64,000 bases of DNA from an uncultured Lachnospiraceae bacterium (lineage in GTDB: Bacteria > Bacillota > Clostridia > Lachnospirales > Lachnospiraceae): the NCBI GenBank assembly GCA_944381405.1, contig CALWLA010000001.1, positions 1-64,000 on the forward strand. Direction: 5' to 3'. Both the position numbers and the translations under genes were made by a program. The stretch's first letter is position 1; each line of letters begins with the position of its first letter. Under the pieces are notes generated by a model that was not told where the DNA came from, made no database searches, and was given only the letters and a program-made list of their open reading frames with translations. This document shows positions 26,483 to 34,392 of the stretch, piece by piece.

Positions 26483-27853
26483 TTACTGCAGGAGCTCCTT
26501 CACCTTCTGGTCCATGGCGTCAAAGGCCTCCTCTGGGGTCTGGTTGCCGAGCACCATCTGGTTGATGTTGTTATACATGGCGTTGGTCATCTCCGCATAG
26601 TAATCCGGCACACCGTTGGGGAAGGGGCTCTTGATGAGCTTTGCCTGCTCCAGCATAGCGCCCGGGGTCTTGATGGTGCCGTCGTTGATCATCTCCTCGA
26701 TGACAGAGTTTCTGTTGGGGATGGATCCGTTGGCAAGGTACAGCTCCTTTTCGATCTCCGGGGAGTTGAGCCACTTTACAAAGGTGATGGCTGCTTCCTG
26801 ATTCTCGGAGAAAGCGGATACGCCGTAAGCCTCCGGCAGGGGCATGGTGCGGTCGGATACGTCATCCTTGCCCGGAAGCAGGATGGCTTCCACATTGCCC
26901 AGCACATCCTCAGCGGTCTTTTCCGGATTGGAGATGAAGTTTACGAACTTGGTGGGGCCAACCATGAAGCTGGTCTCGCCGGAGCAGATCTTGTTGTAGC
27001 AGGTCATTCCGTCAGCGGTGCGCATGGCCGGATCTACATAACCGTCGGTCACCATCTTGTTTTCAAAGGTCAAAGCATCCAGTACGGAATCCTTGTTGAA
27101 GGTGCCGTCCTCGTTGAATACCACGCCGTTCTTTGCCCAGGCAAGCCAGGTCAGAGAGGTTGTGGCGGATTCGTCGGCGTTCATGGGCATGGAGTAGGGA
27201 TACTCGCAGATACCGGCCTCCTTGATGGCCTTCATGGCAGCCTCTACCTCATCCCAGGTCTTGGGAGCCTCGGTGATACCAGCCTGTGCAAAATGATCCT
27301 TGTTGTAATATGCGATGCGGTAGTCGTTGGCATAGGGCAGCGCCAGGATGTTGCCGTCGATGGTGAAGGTCTCCAGGGTGGGCTCGTCCGCGATGTCCTC
27401 CTCCGTCATCTCGATGGGGGCAAGCCAGCCAGCGGAGTTCATCTCTCCTACCCATGACCAGTCTACCTCAAAAATGTCTGCTGCTGCCTGTCCGCCTGCT
27501 GCCGCGATGGATACCTTGTCCCGGATGTCGTCCCAGGATACCTCGGTGACGCTGACCTTGCAGCCGGTCTCCTCCTCAAATCTTGCCAGAAGCTCCTCTC
27601 CCGGGTTGCCCCAGTCCGGAACCATCATGGTAAGCTCTACGCCGGAAAGGTCCGGAAGGGCCTCTCCTTCTGCCTCTGCTGCCTCCGCCTCAGTTTCTGC
27701 TTCGGTCTCAGCCTCGGCTTCCGTTTCCGCGGCCTCAGTTTCCGCTGCGGTGGTAGCCGCAGCTGTGGTGGTCTCTGCGGTTTCGCTTCCGCCGCAGGCT
27801 GCCAGAGACATGGCCGCCAGGGCAGCCAGGCTCAGCAATGCTGTTTTCTTCAT
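26483..27853 (-). CDS. extracellular solute-binding lipoprotein with Glu/Ala/Thr-rich linker
   Basis: 456 residues. Signal peptide MKKTALLSLAALAAMSLAAC with the lipobox Cys at about residue 20 is followed by an unusually long low-complexity linker of Thr, Ala and Glu (about 21-65) and then a family 1 sugar-binding fold (ELTMMVPDWGNPGEELLARFEEETG, EVSWDDIRDKV). The linker would hold the domain away from the membrane. The first 40 residues are nearly identical to those of the rhodanese lipoprotein at 28355-30109, also at DNA level. First gene of the operon with the permeases and glycosyltransferase. Confidence 0.88.
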   Translation of the reverse strand: MKKTALLSLAALAAMSLAACGGSETAETTTAAATTAAETEAAETEAEAETEAETEAEAAEAEGEALPDLSGVELTMMVPDWGNPGEELLARFEEETGCKVSVTEVSWDDIRDKVSIAAAGGQAAADIFEVDWSWVGEMNSAGWLAPIEMTEEDIADEPTLETFTIDGNILALPYANDYRIAYYNKDHFAQAGITEAPKTWDEVEAAMKAIKEAGICEYPYSMPMNADESATTSLTWLAWAKNGVVFNEDGTFNKDSVLDALTFENKMVTDGYVDPAMRTADGMTCYNKICSGETSFMVGPTKFVNFISNPEKTAEDVLGNVEAILLPGKDDVSDRTMPLPEAYGVSAFSENQEAAITFVKWLNSPEIEKELYLANGSIPNRNSVIEEMINDGTIKTPGAMLEQAKLIKSPFPNGVPDYYAEMTNAMYNNINQMVLGNQTPEEAFDAMDQKVKELLQ

Positions 27854-27894
27854 GATAATCTAATCCTCCTTTTCGCCATAAGGCGATGTATATT

Positions 27895-27915
27895 GAAAAG
27901 CCTGTCAGGCTTTTC
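27895..27915 (-). terminator. hairpin at the end of the 27905-28351 gene
   Basis: GAAAAGCCTG and CAGGCTTTTC form a tight hairpin that overlaps the last codons of the membrane protein gene; a second small stem follows at about 27874-27886. The T run is short, so partial termination before the binding-protein gene is as likely as full termination. Confidence 0.5.
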
Positions 27916-28351
27916 TGTCTGATGTTCCATGCCCCCGAAAAAGGGCCGCTGCTTTTAGAAACTGGGGAAGCACGAATACCGCCCAGATCGCCCCATGAAA
28001 ATAATAATACCGGTTTTGTGCAGGAGACTGAAACAGCAGATACGCTGCCAAAAGGATGGCTAGAACCACGTTCATCCCCCAAAGCAGATTCCCGTAGTTC
28101 AAAAGCTTGATGCCCAGTTTCTTTCTATGGAGCAGGCTTCCTATGCCAACTGCTGCCATCAGCAGCAAAAGCACAGCGCATCCAAGATGCAGCCAAGGTT
28201 CCAGTTCTGCGATCTTCCGGTTCTGATAGACGATCCACCGGTTCATACCCATGTAGCTTTTTCTGGAGATCTCAAAAATATAAAACCCTGCAAGGCTGAC
28301 CAGCTGTAAAAGACTCATGCTTCCCAAAAGCAGCTTTTTTGACCTATTCAT
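27905..28351 (-). CDS. four-helix membrane protein, function unknown
   Basis: 148 residues with about four hydrophobic segments: near 7-27, 52-73, 86-107 and 118-136. A conserved-looking Tyr/Phe-rich exterior loop (NRYYYFHGAIW) precedes the last helix. I do not recognise the family. It starts 3 nt after the YdjY-rhodanese lipoprotein gene, so the two are likely co-translated and may form a membrane-anchored unit. Confidence 0.65.
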   Translation of the reverse strand: MNRSKKLLLGSMSLLQLVSLAGFYIFEISRKSYMGMNRWIVYQNRKIAELEPWLHLGCAVLLLLMAAVGIGSLLHRKKLGIKLLNYGNLLWGMNVVLAILLAAYLLFQSPAQNRYYYFHGAIWAVFVLPQFLKAAALFRGHGTSDRKA

Positions 28352-28354
28352 AGG

Positions 28355-30109
28355 TTATTTTGCCGCCTTGCCGGGTTCCAGCTGATCCACAGTGGTATAT
28401 ATGCAGTCTTCAGAAGCCGGATCTCCCACCTGTACCGGATAATCCGGGTTCATCAGCCACTCATACCAGCCGCCGTCATAGACTTCCACGTTGTCCCAGC
28501 CGTTGTCCTTTAAGATCAGGAAGGGAACGCAGGCTCTCCAGCCGGTCCCGCAGTAGAAGGCGGTTTCGTTTTCCTGGGAAACGCCTGCTTCATCCATATA
28601 GGAAACGACGGTTTCATAGTCTACAAAGGTTCCGTCCTCATTGACATAATCGCTCATATCATAGGGATCGACGCCTGCGTGGCCCCAGACAGCCCCCTTG
28701 GGCTCTCCCGCGTAATCGATGTAGGAATAGCCGCTGGTAAGCCCTTCAAATTCTTCGGTGGAACGGATGCTCACCAGGCGGAAGTTTTCGTCGCTGTCGA
28801 TCTTTTCCCGGACATCGGCGCAGCTGATCAGGTATTCCGGATGCGCGGCTTCTTCCGCACCGAATGCTTCTGCTGCCACCGGTTCCACAATGCCTTCTTC
28901 CGTCTCGTTTCCGGCATCGGTCCAGGTGCTCATGTTACCGTTCATCAGCTTCACGTTTTTCACGCCTGCGTAAGATGCGGCAAGGACCACCCGGGAAGCG
29001 GCGGAAGGATCGTCTCCGTAAACGATCAGGGGCGTGTCAGCTGTAATTCCGTAGCCTGCCAGGTTTTCCGACAGCACCTCAAAGGGGAAAATGTTGTACT
29101 TGTCATAATCCTCTACAGAGTCCGTATCGATATGAATCGCTCCCGGGATATGGGCCGTCTGATAAGGCTCGTTCTGATCTACTGGCCCCCAGGATGCTTC
29201 TGCGATGATGGCGTCCTCATAGCCGGGAACCTGATCTGCCACAACTTCTGCCACCCAATCAACCGGAACAAAGATCTGTTCCTCCGTGACTTCTGTTTCG
29301 GAAGCAGCCTCTGCTGTTTTTCCAGAGCCGGCAAGAGAAAAGCTTACCATGATCTTCTCTCCGTCGCCGGGGAGCACGCTTTCATCTGCCTGGAAAACAG
29401 CATTTTTATCGTTCCATGTTCCTGTGGGATTCGCCGCATTGGAAACGATCCCGACACAACAGGAATTCAGGCAGACAACACAGCCGGAATTGTATTTTTC
29501 TGCATTTTCCAGATTTCCGCTGAACCGAAGGTCCAACGGCGTGCCTGTGGACATGTTCAAAACCTCCTCGAGAGGCACAGGGGCGCTCTGCCCCTCCCAG
29601 GTCACGACCGCTTCGATCTTATCTCCTTCTGTCGTCTTACCTTCCCCGGGACCGGCATCCATATCGTCCATAGTCAGGTTATTCCCCGGCTTTGCGCCAA
29701 GCTGTTCCAGCGCATGGTAAAAATCCACCTCATCTGCGTAGCCGCGGAATATGCTGATGTCCTTGTTGCCTCCGTCCTTGAAAACGATTCCATGGCCCGT
29801 GGATTCCGTAAAATACTTTCCATTGATATCGCAGAGCATGTGAACGACCTTGTTTTTCTCGTCCACGATCATCGGATTTTCTTCGCTGAGTTCAGCAAAA
29901 ACCGCTGCATAATCGATCTGGCCGTTTTCTGATTTGGAAACAGCCTCGGTCTCCGCTTCTGTTTCTGTTTCTGCTTCTGTGACCGGAGCCTCGGTTTCTG
30001 CTGCGGTGGTTGCCGCAGCTGTGGTGGTCTCAGCGGTGTCGCCGCCGCAGGCTGCCAGAGACATGGCTGCCAGGGCGGCCAAGCTCAATACTACTGTTTT
30101 CTTCATCAT
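28355..30109 (-). CDS. YdjY-like domain plus tandem rhodanese lipoprotein
   Basis: 584 residues. Lipoprotein signal KKTVVLSLAALAAMSLAAC is followed by a Thr/Ala/Glu-rich linker. A YdjY-like domain follows at about 65-260 (VDEKNKVVHMLCDINGKYFTEST, HALEQLGAKPGNNLT, and a Cys-rich segment SGCVVCLNSCCVGIVSNAANPTGTW). Two rhodanese domains occupy about 285-570, the first with AEASWG...HIPGAIHIDTD and no Cys in the active loop (VYGDDPSAASR), the second with catalytic-type loop FYCGTGWRAC. It is exported and membrane-anchored, so it would move sulfur or another chalcogen outside the cytoplasm. GGAGG precedes two adjacent ATGs; either may be used. Confidence 0.82.
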   Translation of the reverse strand: MMKKTVVLSLAALAAMSLAACGGDTAETTTAAATTAAETEAPVTEAETETEAETEAVSKSENGQIDYAAVFAELSEENPMIVDEKNKVVHMLCDINGKYFTESTGHGIVFKDGGNKDISIFRGYADEVDFYHALEQLGAKPGNNLTMDDMDAGPGEGKTTEGDKIEAVVTWEGQSAPVPLEEVLNMSTGTPLDLRFSGNLENAEKYNSGCVVCLNSCCVGIVSNAANPTGTWNDKNAVFQADESVLPGDGEKIMVSFSLAGSGKTAEAASETEVTEEQIFVPVDWVAEVVADQVPGYEDAIIAEASWGPVDQNEPYQTAHIPGAIHIDTDSVEDYDKYNIFPFEVLSENLAGYGITADTPLIVYGDDPSAASRVVLAASYAGVKNVKLMNGNMSTWTDAGNETEEGIVEPVAAEAFGAEEAAHPEYLISCADVREKIDSDENFRLVSIRSTEEFEGLTSGYSYIDYAGEPKGAVWGHAGVDPYDMSDYVNEDGTFVDYETVVSYMDEAGVSQENETAFYCGTGWRACVPFLILKDNGWDNVEVYDGGWYEWLMNPDYPVQVGDPASEDCIYTTVDQLEPGKAAK

Positions 30110-30124
30110 ATGATCCTCCGTCTT

Positions 30125-30565
30125 TTATTTTTGAAACAGTTCTTTCAAAATAGCGATATTTTTTTCAACCAGTTTTGGACAAAAGCTCATCATACGTCCG
30201 CTTTCTATGGCTTCCGGCATCTCCTCGGGTATCTTATACCCCAAAAGCTTTTCACAGCAGGTGCCGCCGAATTGTTTTTCAAAGGCCGTGCGGTATGCAG
30301 AAAGGGCCGCCATGGTTTCCGCCTTGGCCTTGTGCAGCGCCTCTGCCCGCATGGTGTCCGCATGGCCGTATTTCAGTCCGATGACGATGACCCCCGCCAG
30401 GAAAGCGCCGCACTGCTCGCCCTGGAACATCCCGGCGCCCAAGGCCGCGCCCAGCTTCTGAGCCTCTTCTTCGGAAATGCCAAGGCTGTCGCTTAAGGCC
30501 AGCAGGGTCACCTGCCCGCAGTCGATACCTTCCGCAAAATAAGCTGCGATCTTTTCCTCGTTCAT
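30125..30565 (-). CDS. C_GCAxxG_C_C family redox protein
   Basis: 146 residues from the ATG at 30565, preceded by AAGGGGAAG; longer upstream frame is a shadow of the radical-SAM gene. The family pattern is visible: an early Cys in GIDCGQVTLLAL, then LGAALGAGMFQGEQCGAFLAGVIVIGLKYG with the G-x-C-G-A-x-x-G core, GGTCCEKLLGY and a final Cys in SFCPKLVEK. Members of this family are thought to bind metal or Fe-S cofactors and are often linked to selenium or redox genes. It lies between arsS and the rhodanese lipoprotein gene in one operon. Confidence 0.85.
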   Translation of the reverse strand: MNEEKIAAYFAEGIDCGQVTLLALSDSLGISEEEAQKLGAALGAGMFQGEQCGAFLAGVIVIGLKYGHADTMRAEALHKAKAETMAALSAYRTAFEKQFGGTCCEKLLGYKIPEEMPEAIESGRMMSFCPKLVEKNIAILKELFQK

Positions 30566-30611
30566 TTCAACTTCCCCTTTGACTTTATCATTACTGATGC
30601 ATACTATTTTC

Positions 30612-30624
30612 GTTCCCACGGAAC
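30612..30624 (-). promoter_or_regulatory. candidate bacterial SECIS hairpin of arsS
   Basis: GTTCC and GGAAC form a perfect 5-bp stem with a GTG loop. It starts 18 nt after the UGA codon at 30643-30645 and abuts the following TAA stop. Loop distance and a G at the loop start agree with bacterial SECIS elements. Confidence 0.6.
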
Positions 30625-31596
30625 TTAAACTGTTGCCCCGCCTCAGCTGGAACCGGAGCCTGCCGTGCATCCGTAGCAGTGCCTTCCGAACACGATGCGC
30701 CGTTTCTGATACGCCTCGTGGGCCAGGTCGAAGATGGTTTTTCCGCCTGCCGCAGGCAGTTCCCCAGCCTGGTTGAAATCGCAGTCGTAAACCTGTCCGT
30801 CGTAGCCCACGGAAATCTGCCTCCGGCACATCATCCCCTCAAAAGTGGAAGGATTCAGGGCCTGATACAGCTTCCGCATGTATTTTTCCAGATTGCCGCT
30901 TTTTTGCAGGAACTGGGAAAAACGTCCCATGGGGTTGTTGGTAATGCAAAACAGGCTGTTGAAGCGGATCCCATAGTCCTTGAAAAGCCGTTCTTTATAC
31001 TCTTTTTCCATGGCCTCCTGAGGCGGCGGCAAAAGCGCTCCGTTGGGATTATACACAAGGTTCAGCACCTTGTCCGGTTCCCTGCCGTATCCCAGACCGT
31101 TCAGCGCTTGAATACAGCGAATCTCCCGATCAAAGGTTCCCTCTCCCCTCTGCCGGTCCGCCTCCTTCGCCCGGTAATAAGGAAGGGACAGATAAAGCTC
31201 CACATGGTGATCCGCAAAAAACTGCGGAAAGTCCTCATACCCCTTTTCCAGCCAGATGACCCCGTTGGAACGCAGGATGATGCGGCTGCAAAGTTTTTTC
31301 GCTTCCCCGATAAACCATTTCAGGTCCGGACACATTTCCGGTGCGCCTCCGGTCAGGTCGATGGTGTCGTAGCCATGGCGCTGGTAGACCTGCAGGCAGG
31401 CCTCAAGCACCTCCCGGCTTATCATCTCCTTCCGGTTTGGACCGCAGGCCAAATGGCAGTGTTTGCAGGCAAGATTACATTTTCTGCCCAGGTTGATCTG
31501 TAAAACCGATGGTTTTTCTGCCGTATACTGAAAGGCCTCCGGGCAAACCTCCTGAAAGGGAGGGATACAGTCCGCCGTTTCGCAAAGATTCATCAT
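30625..31596 (-). CDS. arsS: radical-SAM selenoprotein ArsS (UGA at 30643-30645 read as Sec)
   Basis: 323 residues from the ATG at 31596, which overlaps the preceding stop (TGATG). The radical-SAM CxxxCxxC cluster is Cys40, Cys44, Cys47 in GRKCNLACKHCHLACGP, followed by LTGGAPEMC (the usual glycine-rich SAM motif). The C-terminal Cys-rich region is RRQISVGYDGQVYDCDFNQ and HCYGCTAGSGSS. The next codon is UGA, followed by GGC GGG GCA ACA GTT TAA. ArsS-like proteins end in GSS-(Cys or Sec)-GG, so the UGA should encode Sec318 and the true stop is TAA at 30625-30627. TIGRFAM calls this family rSAM_SeCys and links it to arsenosugar synthesis by context. A conventional annotation would end at the UGA, losing six residues. 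Confidence 0.87.
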
Positions 31597-31928
31597 CAAA
31601 ACATCTGTTCCTTTACGATATTTTTCATCTGCACCCCGTGAACCAGAGAAGCGCCTCCTCTGATGGCGCAGGCTACATGGGCTGCTTCCGTCAGTTCTTC
31701 CTCATTGCCGCCCTTTTCCAGATAGTCGTTGGTATAGGAGTCGATACAGTAGGGGCACTGCACCGCAAGGGCTACGGCATAGGCGATGAGGGATTTTTCC
31801 TTGGCGGAAAGAGCCCCCTCCTCAAATACCTGTCCATAGTAGTTCATGAATGCTTCCCACAGTTTGGGCGCTTCCTCGCCCATGGTGGAAAACTTCGCTA
31901 GATCTTCTGGATCGTAGTAAGTATTCAT
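31596..31928 (-). CDS. AhpD/carboxymuconolactone-decarboxylase-like peroxidase-related protein of the ArsS cluster
   Basis: 110 residues. The AhpD-like redox motif is CPYCIDSYTNDYLEKGG (a C-x2-C pair with nearby acidic residue), and EEELTEAAHVACAIRGGASLVHG is the second conserved block. This corresponds to the peroxidase-like (seleno)protein that regularly accompanies ArsS; here the active positions are both Cys codons. The stop codon overlaps the arsS start, indicating coupled translation. It starts 37 nt after the fusion protein gene. Confidence 0.88.
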   Translation of the reverse strand: MNTYYDPEDLAKFSTMGEEAPKLWEAFMNYYGQVFEEGALSAKEKSLIAYAVALAVQCPYCIDSYTNDYLEKGGNEEELTEAAHVACAIRGGASLVHGVQMKNIVKEQMF

Positions 31929-31965
31929 GCAGCTTCTCCTTTATGTTTTTTTATTATGGTTTTCA

Positions 31966-34392
31966 TCATTTTATGGTCTGCAGGGCCCGGTGCAGGAAGG
32001 GGTGAGCTCCCATGGGAAGGGGCTCTTCCGTTTCCAAAATCATGGGCAGCAGATGCCTTGCTCCTGAAAAGCCCTTCCGCTGAAACTGGGACACACAGGA
32101 AGCGCAGTAGGTGTAAAGAACAGGTTCCTGCTCCTCCGGCAAAGCCGCAGCTTTTCCCGCCTCCATGGCGCTTTCCGCCAGTTCCTCCGCAAGCTCCGGC
32201 TCTCGCAGGAAAGCGCAGCCTCCAAGACCGCAGCACTGCAGTCCGGAAAAGGTTCCTGTTTCCGCAGTTTCCGGCAAAAAGGGCAGCAGGTCCTGGAAGA
32301 AGATTCGTTCTTTTCTGTCGGGACAGGGCAGGTAAACCGGCATGGGGACTTCCTTAAGTTTATTTCCCAAATGCAGCTCGGAAAGCTTATGGTACACCGT
32401 GGTGAGTCTGATCTCCCCGGGAAGCTTTCCCCGAAGGTAGTAATAACAATTAGGGCAGGCAAGAATCAGTTCCCGGCAGCCGGACTTCAGAAGGCGCTTT
32501 GACAGGTGTTCCAGATTTCGTTCCCCATCCTTGGAAAGCCCCAGTTCCTCCACCGGCTTTCCGCAGCAGTCATAAACGGTGCCGATGCCCCGTTCTGCGA
32601 AAAACCCGGTCAGCTTTTCCACGGTTTTCGGGAAAAAGCCCGTCAGATTGCAGCCCGGAAAAAACAGGGATGGGGTTCCGCCGTGCCGGTAGTTGGCAAA
32701 GCGGTAAGGGTCCTTTTCCCATAAAAGGCCGGCATAGACCTTTCCAGGCTTCTTTTCTTCTCTTCTGCCTGGAAGCCGCTTCCCAGTGCTGCTATATTCC
32801 GCCACAGGCCTTTCCATCTCCTGCCGCCGTCCAAAAAGGGCAATTTCCCTGCCGTCGATGTCCATAGGGCACACTTCCCGGCAGCGTCCACAGAGAAAGC
32901 AGCTGTAGAAAAGATCGGGCCGTCCCGCCAATCCCTTCAGATCGATCTCGTACTTTTTTAAAAAGGCACAGTTTTTGGTGCAGCGCCCGCAGCTGATGCA
33001 GGCCTCCCAGGGGCGGTCCATCCAGGCTGCCGTATGCTGCCAGAATACTTGCTTTCCCTCCTGCACCGCCTCTTTGTAGGCCTGTCGGATCTTCTTAAAA
33101 TCCTCCGGGGTATCCAAATCGGAAAGCATAGGACCCTTCCAAAGGGACAGCCCCTTTTCCCGGATATTCCGGCAGGTCTCTTCGTACACGCTTCCCGTGC
33201 CATAGGCCTTGAGGGAAAAAATGTCCTGAAAACCTCTCATCCCCAGCAGATAGTAGCCCCCATCCGCCGTGGGGCTGATGGCGGAATCGTAGTTTTCCAA
33301 AGCAACGAAGGCTTCCCGGACAAGCTTCGGCGTAAGCTCCGGTATGTCCGTTCCCGTCAGCACCACCCGCTCATACCCTTCTGCAAAAAGCTGCCGGAAA
33401 ATATGTTTCATCCGCTCTCCCATGCCCTCCCCATGCTGGGGGATATACCGGGCCGCTCCGGGCAAAAGCCTTTTGATCTGCGCCTCGGATTCAGGGACAG
33501 AAGCCAGGTAGTAAAGGATCACATCCGTTTCCGCAGTCCCCGCCGCCTCTTCCTTTCCTTTTGTCTCGGGCAAAAACAATTCCCGCATATCCCGCAGAAA
33601 GGCCTCGTGGAGTTCTTTACATTCCTCTCCTGTCAAAAAGGGCATGAGCCTTGTCTTGGTCTTGCCCGCCTCCGGCACCCTGGTCATGATCACATAGGCC
33701 TGCTTTTTCCCCTCCTCCGTGAGAAATCTTTTCCTGACAAAGATTCCCAGCAGGGTGACAAGCACTGCCAGCACCCCGGCTGTGAGGAAATATTTCCAGG
33801 CCTCCGCCCCTGCCGTAAGGCCCGCCGCTCCGATGGTGTAAAAGGAAACCCCGGGAAACATAAACACAAAGGTCAACAGAGTGTAGGTCCAAAAGCCCAT
33901 GTCCGTCACCCCATAGGCGAAATTCTGGAGGTTATAGGGAAACAGCGGCACCAGCCGGGTGATCATCAGCAGGGTCACGTCGTTTTTCCTGCTTCCTGAA
34001 AACAGCAGTTTTTTTAGCAGCCTGTTCTTTTCCAGCATGGGCTTTACCACGTCCTTCAGAAAGAAACGCCCCGCCAGAAAAGCAAGGGATGCCCCGATGG
34101 TACAGGCCAGATCGCAGGCTATGATTCCGAGCACCGGGCCGAACAAAACCCCTGCCAGAATCGCAAAGGTGATTCCCGGCAGCGCCAGCACCACGCAGGC
34201 CACCACGGTGATCAGGCAGTACAGGAAAAAGGCCGCAGCCATATTTTCCCGGATCAGTTCCCGCAAAAATCCGAAGTTTTCCGAATCAGAAAGCCACCTG
34301 GACCAGCCGAAATGGCTGTTGAGCCAGAGCAGGGCCAGGATCAGCAGCAAAAAAAGCAGCGGCTTTTTCCATTTTTCCAGCTTAGCTTTCAT
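31966..34392 (-). CDS. three-part fusion: TVP38 membrane protein, TIGR04282 (DUF2064) glycosyltransferase, Fe-S/CCG oxidoreductase
   Basis: 808 residues with no frame interruption. Residues 1-222 form a TVP38/TMEM64 (SNARE-associated, DedA-like) membrane domain with the GVLFGPVLGI, TRLVPLFPYNLQNFAYG and GVSFYTIGAAGL blocks. Residues 230-440 are a DUF2064/TIGR04282 nucleotide-sugar-like transferase (TRVPEAGKTKTRL, LTGTDIPELTP, SPTADGGYYLLGM). Residues 455-808 carry two [4Fe-4S] motifs (Cys465/468/471/475 and Cys498/501/504/508), then CCG-domain motifs around Cys609-Cys610-Gly and LQCCGLGG, as in HdrD/GlpC-type oxidoreductases. In other genomes these parts are separate genes of arsenosugar-type clusters. 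It overlaps the preceding TVP38 gene by 11 nt. Confidence 0.87.
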   Translation of the reverse strand: MKAKLEKWKKPLLFLLLILALLWLNSHFGWSRWLSDSENFGFLRELIRENMAAAFFLYCLITVVACVVLALPGITFAILAGVLFGPVLGIIACDLACTIGASLAFLAGRFFLKDVVKPMLEKNRLLKKLLFSGSRKNDVTLLMITRLVPLFPYNLQNFAYGVTDMGFWTYTLLTFVFMFPGVSFYTIGAAGLTAGAEAWKYFLTAGVLAVLVTLLGIFVRKRFLTEEGKKQAYVIMTRVPEAGKTKTRLMPFLTGEECKELHEAFLRDMRELFLPETKGKEEAAGTAETDVILYYLASVPESEAQIKRLLPGAARYIPQHGEGMGERMKHIFRQLFAEGYERVVLTGTDIPELTPKLVREAFVALENYDSAISPTADGGYYLLGMRGFQDIFSLKAYGTGSVYEETCRNIREKGLSLWKGPMLSDLDTPEDFKKIRQAYKEAVQEGKQVFWQHTAAWMDRPWEACISCGRCTKNCAFLKKYEIDLKGLAGRPDLFYSCFLCGRCREVCPMDIDGREIALFGRRQEMERPVAEYSSTGKRLPGRREEKKPGKVYAGLLWEKDPYRFANYRHGGTPSLFFPGCNLTGFFPKTVEKLTGFFAERGIGTVYDCCGKPVEELGLSKDGERNLEHLSKRLLKSGCRELILACPNCYYYLRGKLPGEIRLTTVYHKLSELHLGNKLKEVPMPVYLPCPDRKERIFFQDLLPFLPETAETGTFSGLQCCGLGGCAFLREPELAEELAESAMEAGKAAALPEEQEPVLYTYCASCVSQFQRKGFSGARHLLPMILETEEPLPMGAHPFLHRALQTIK

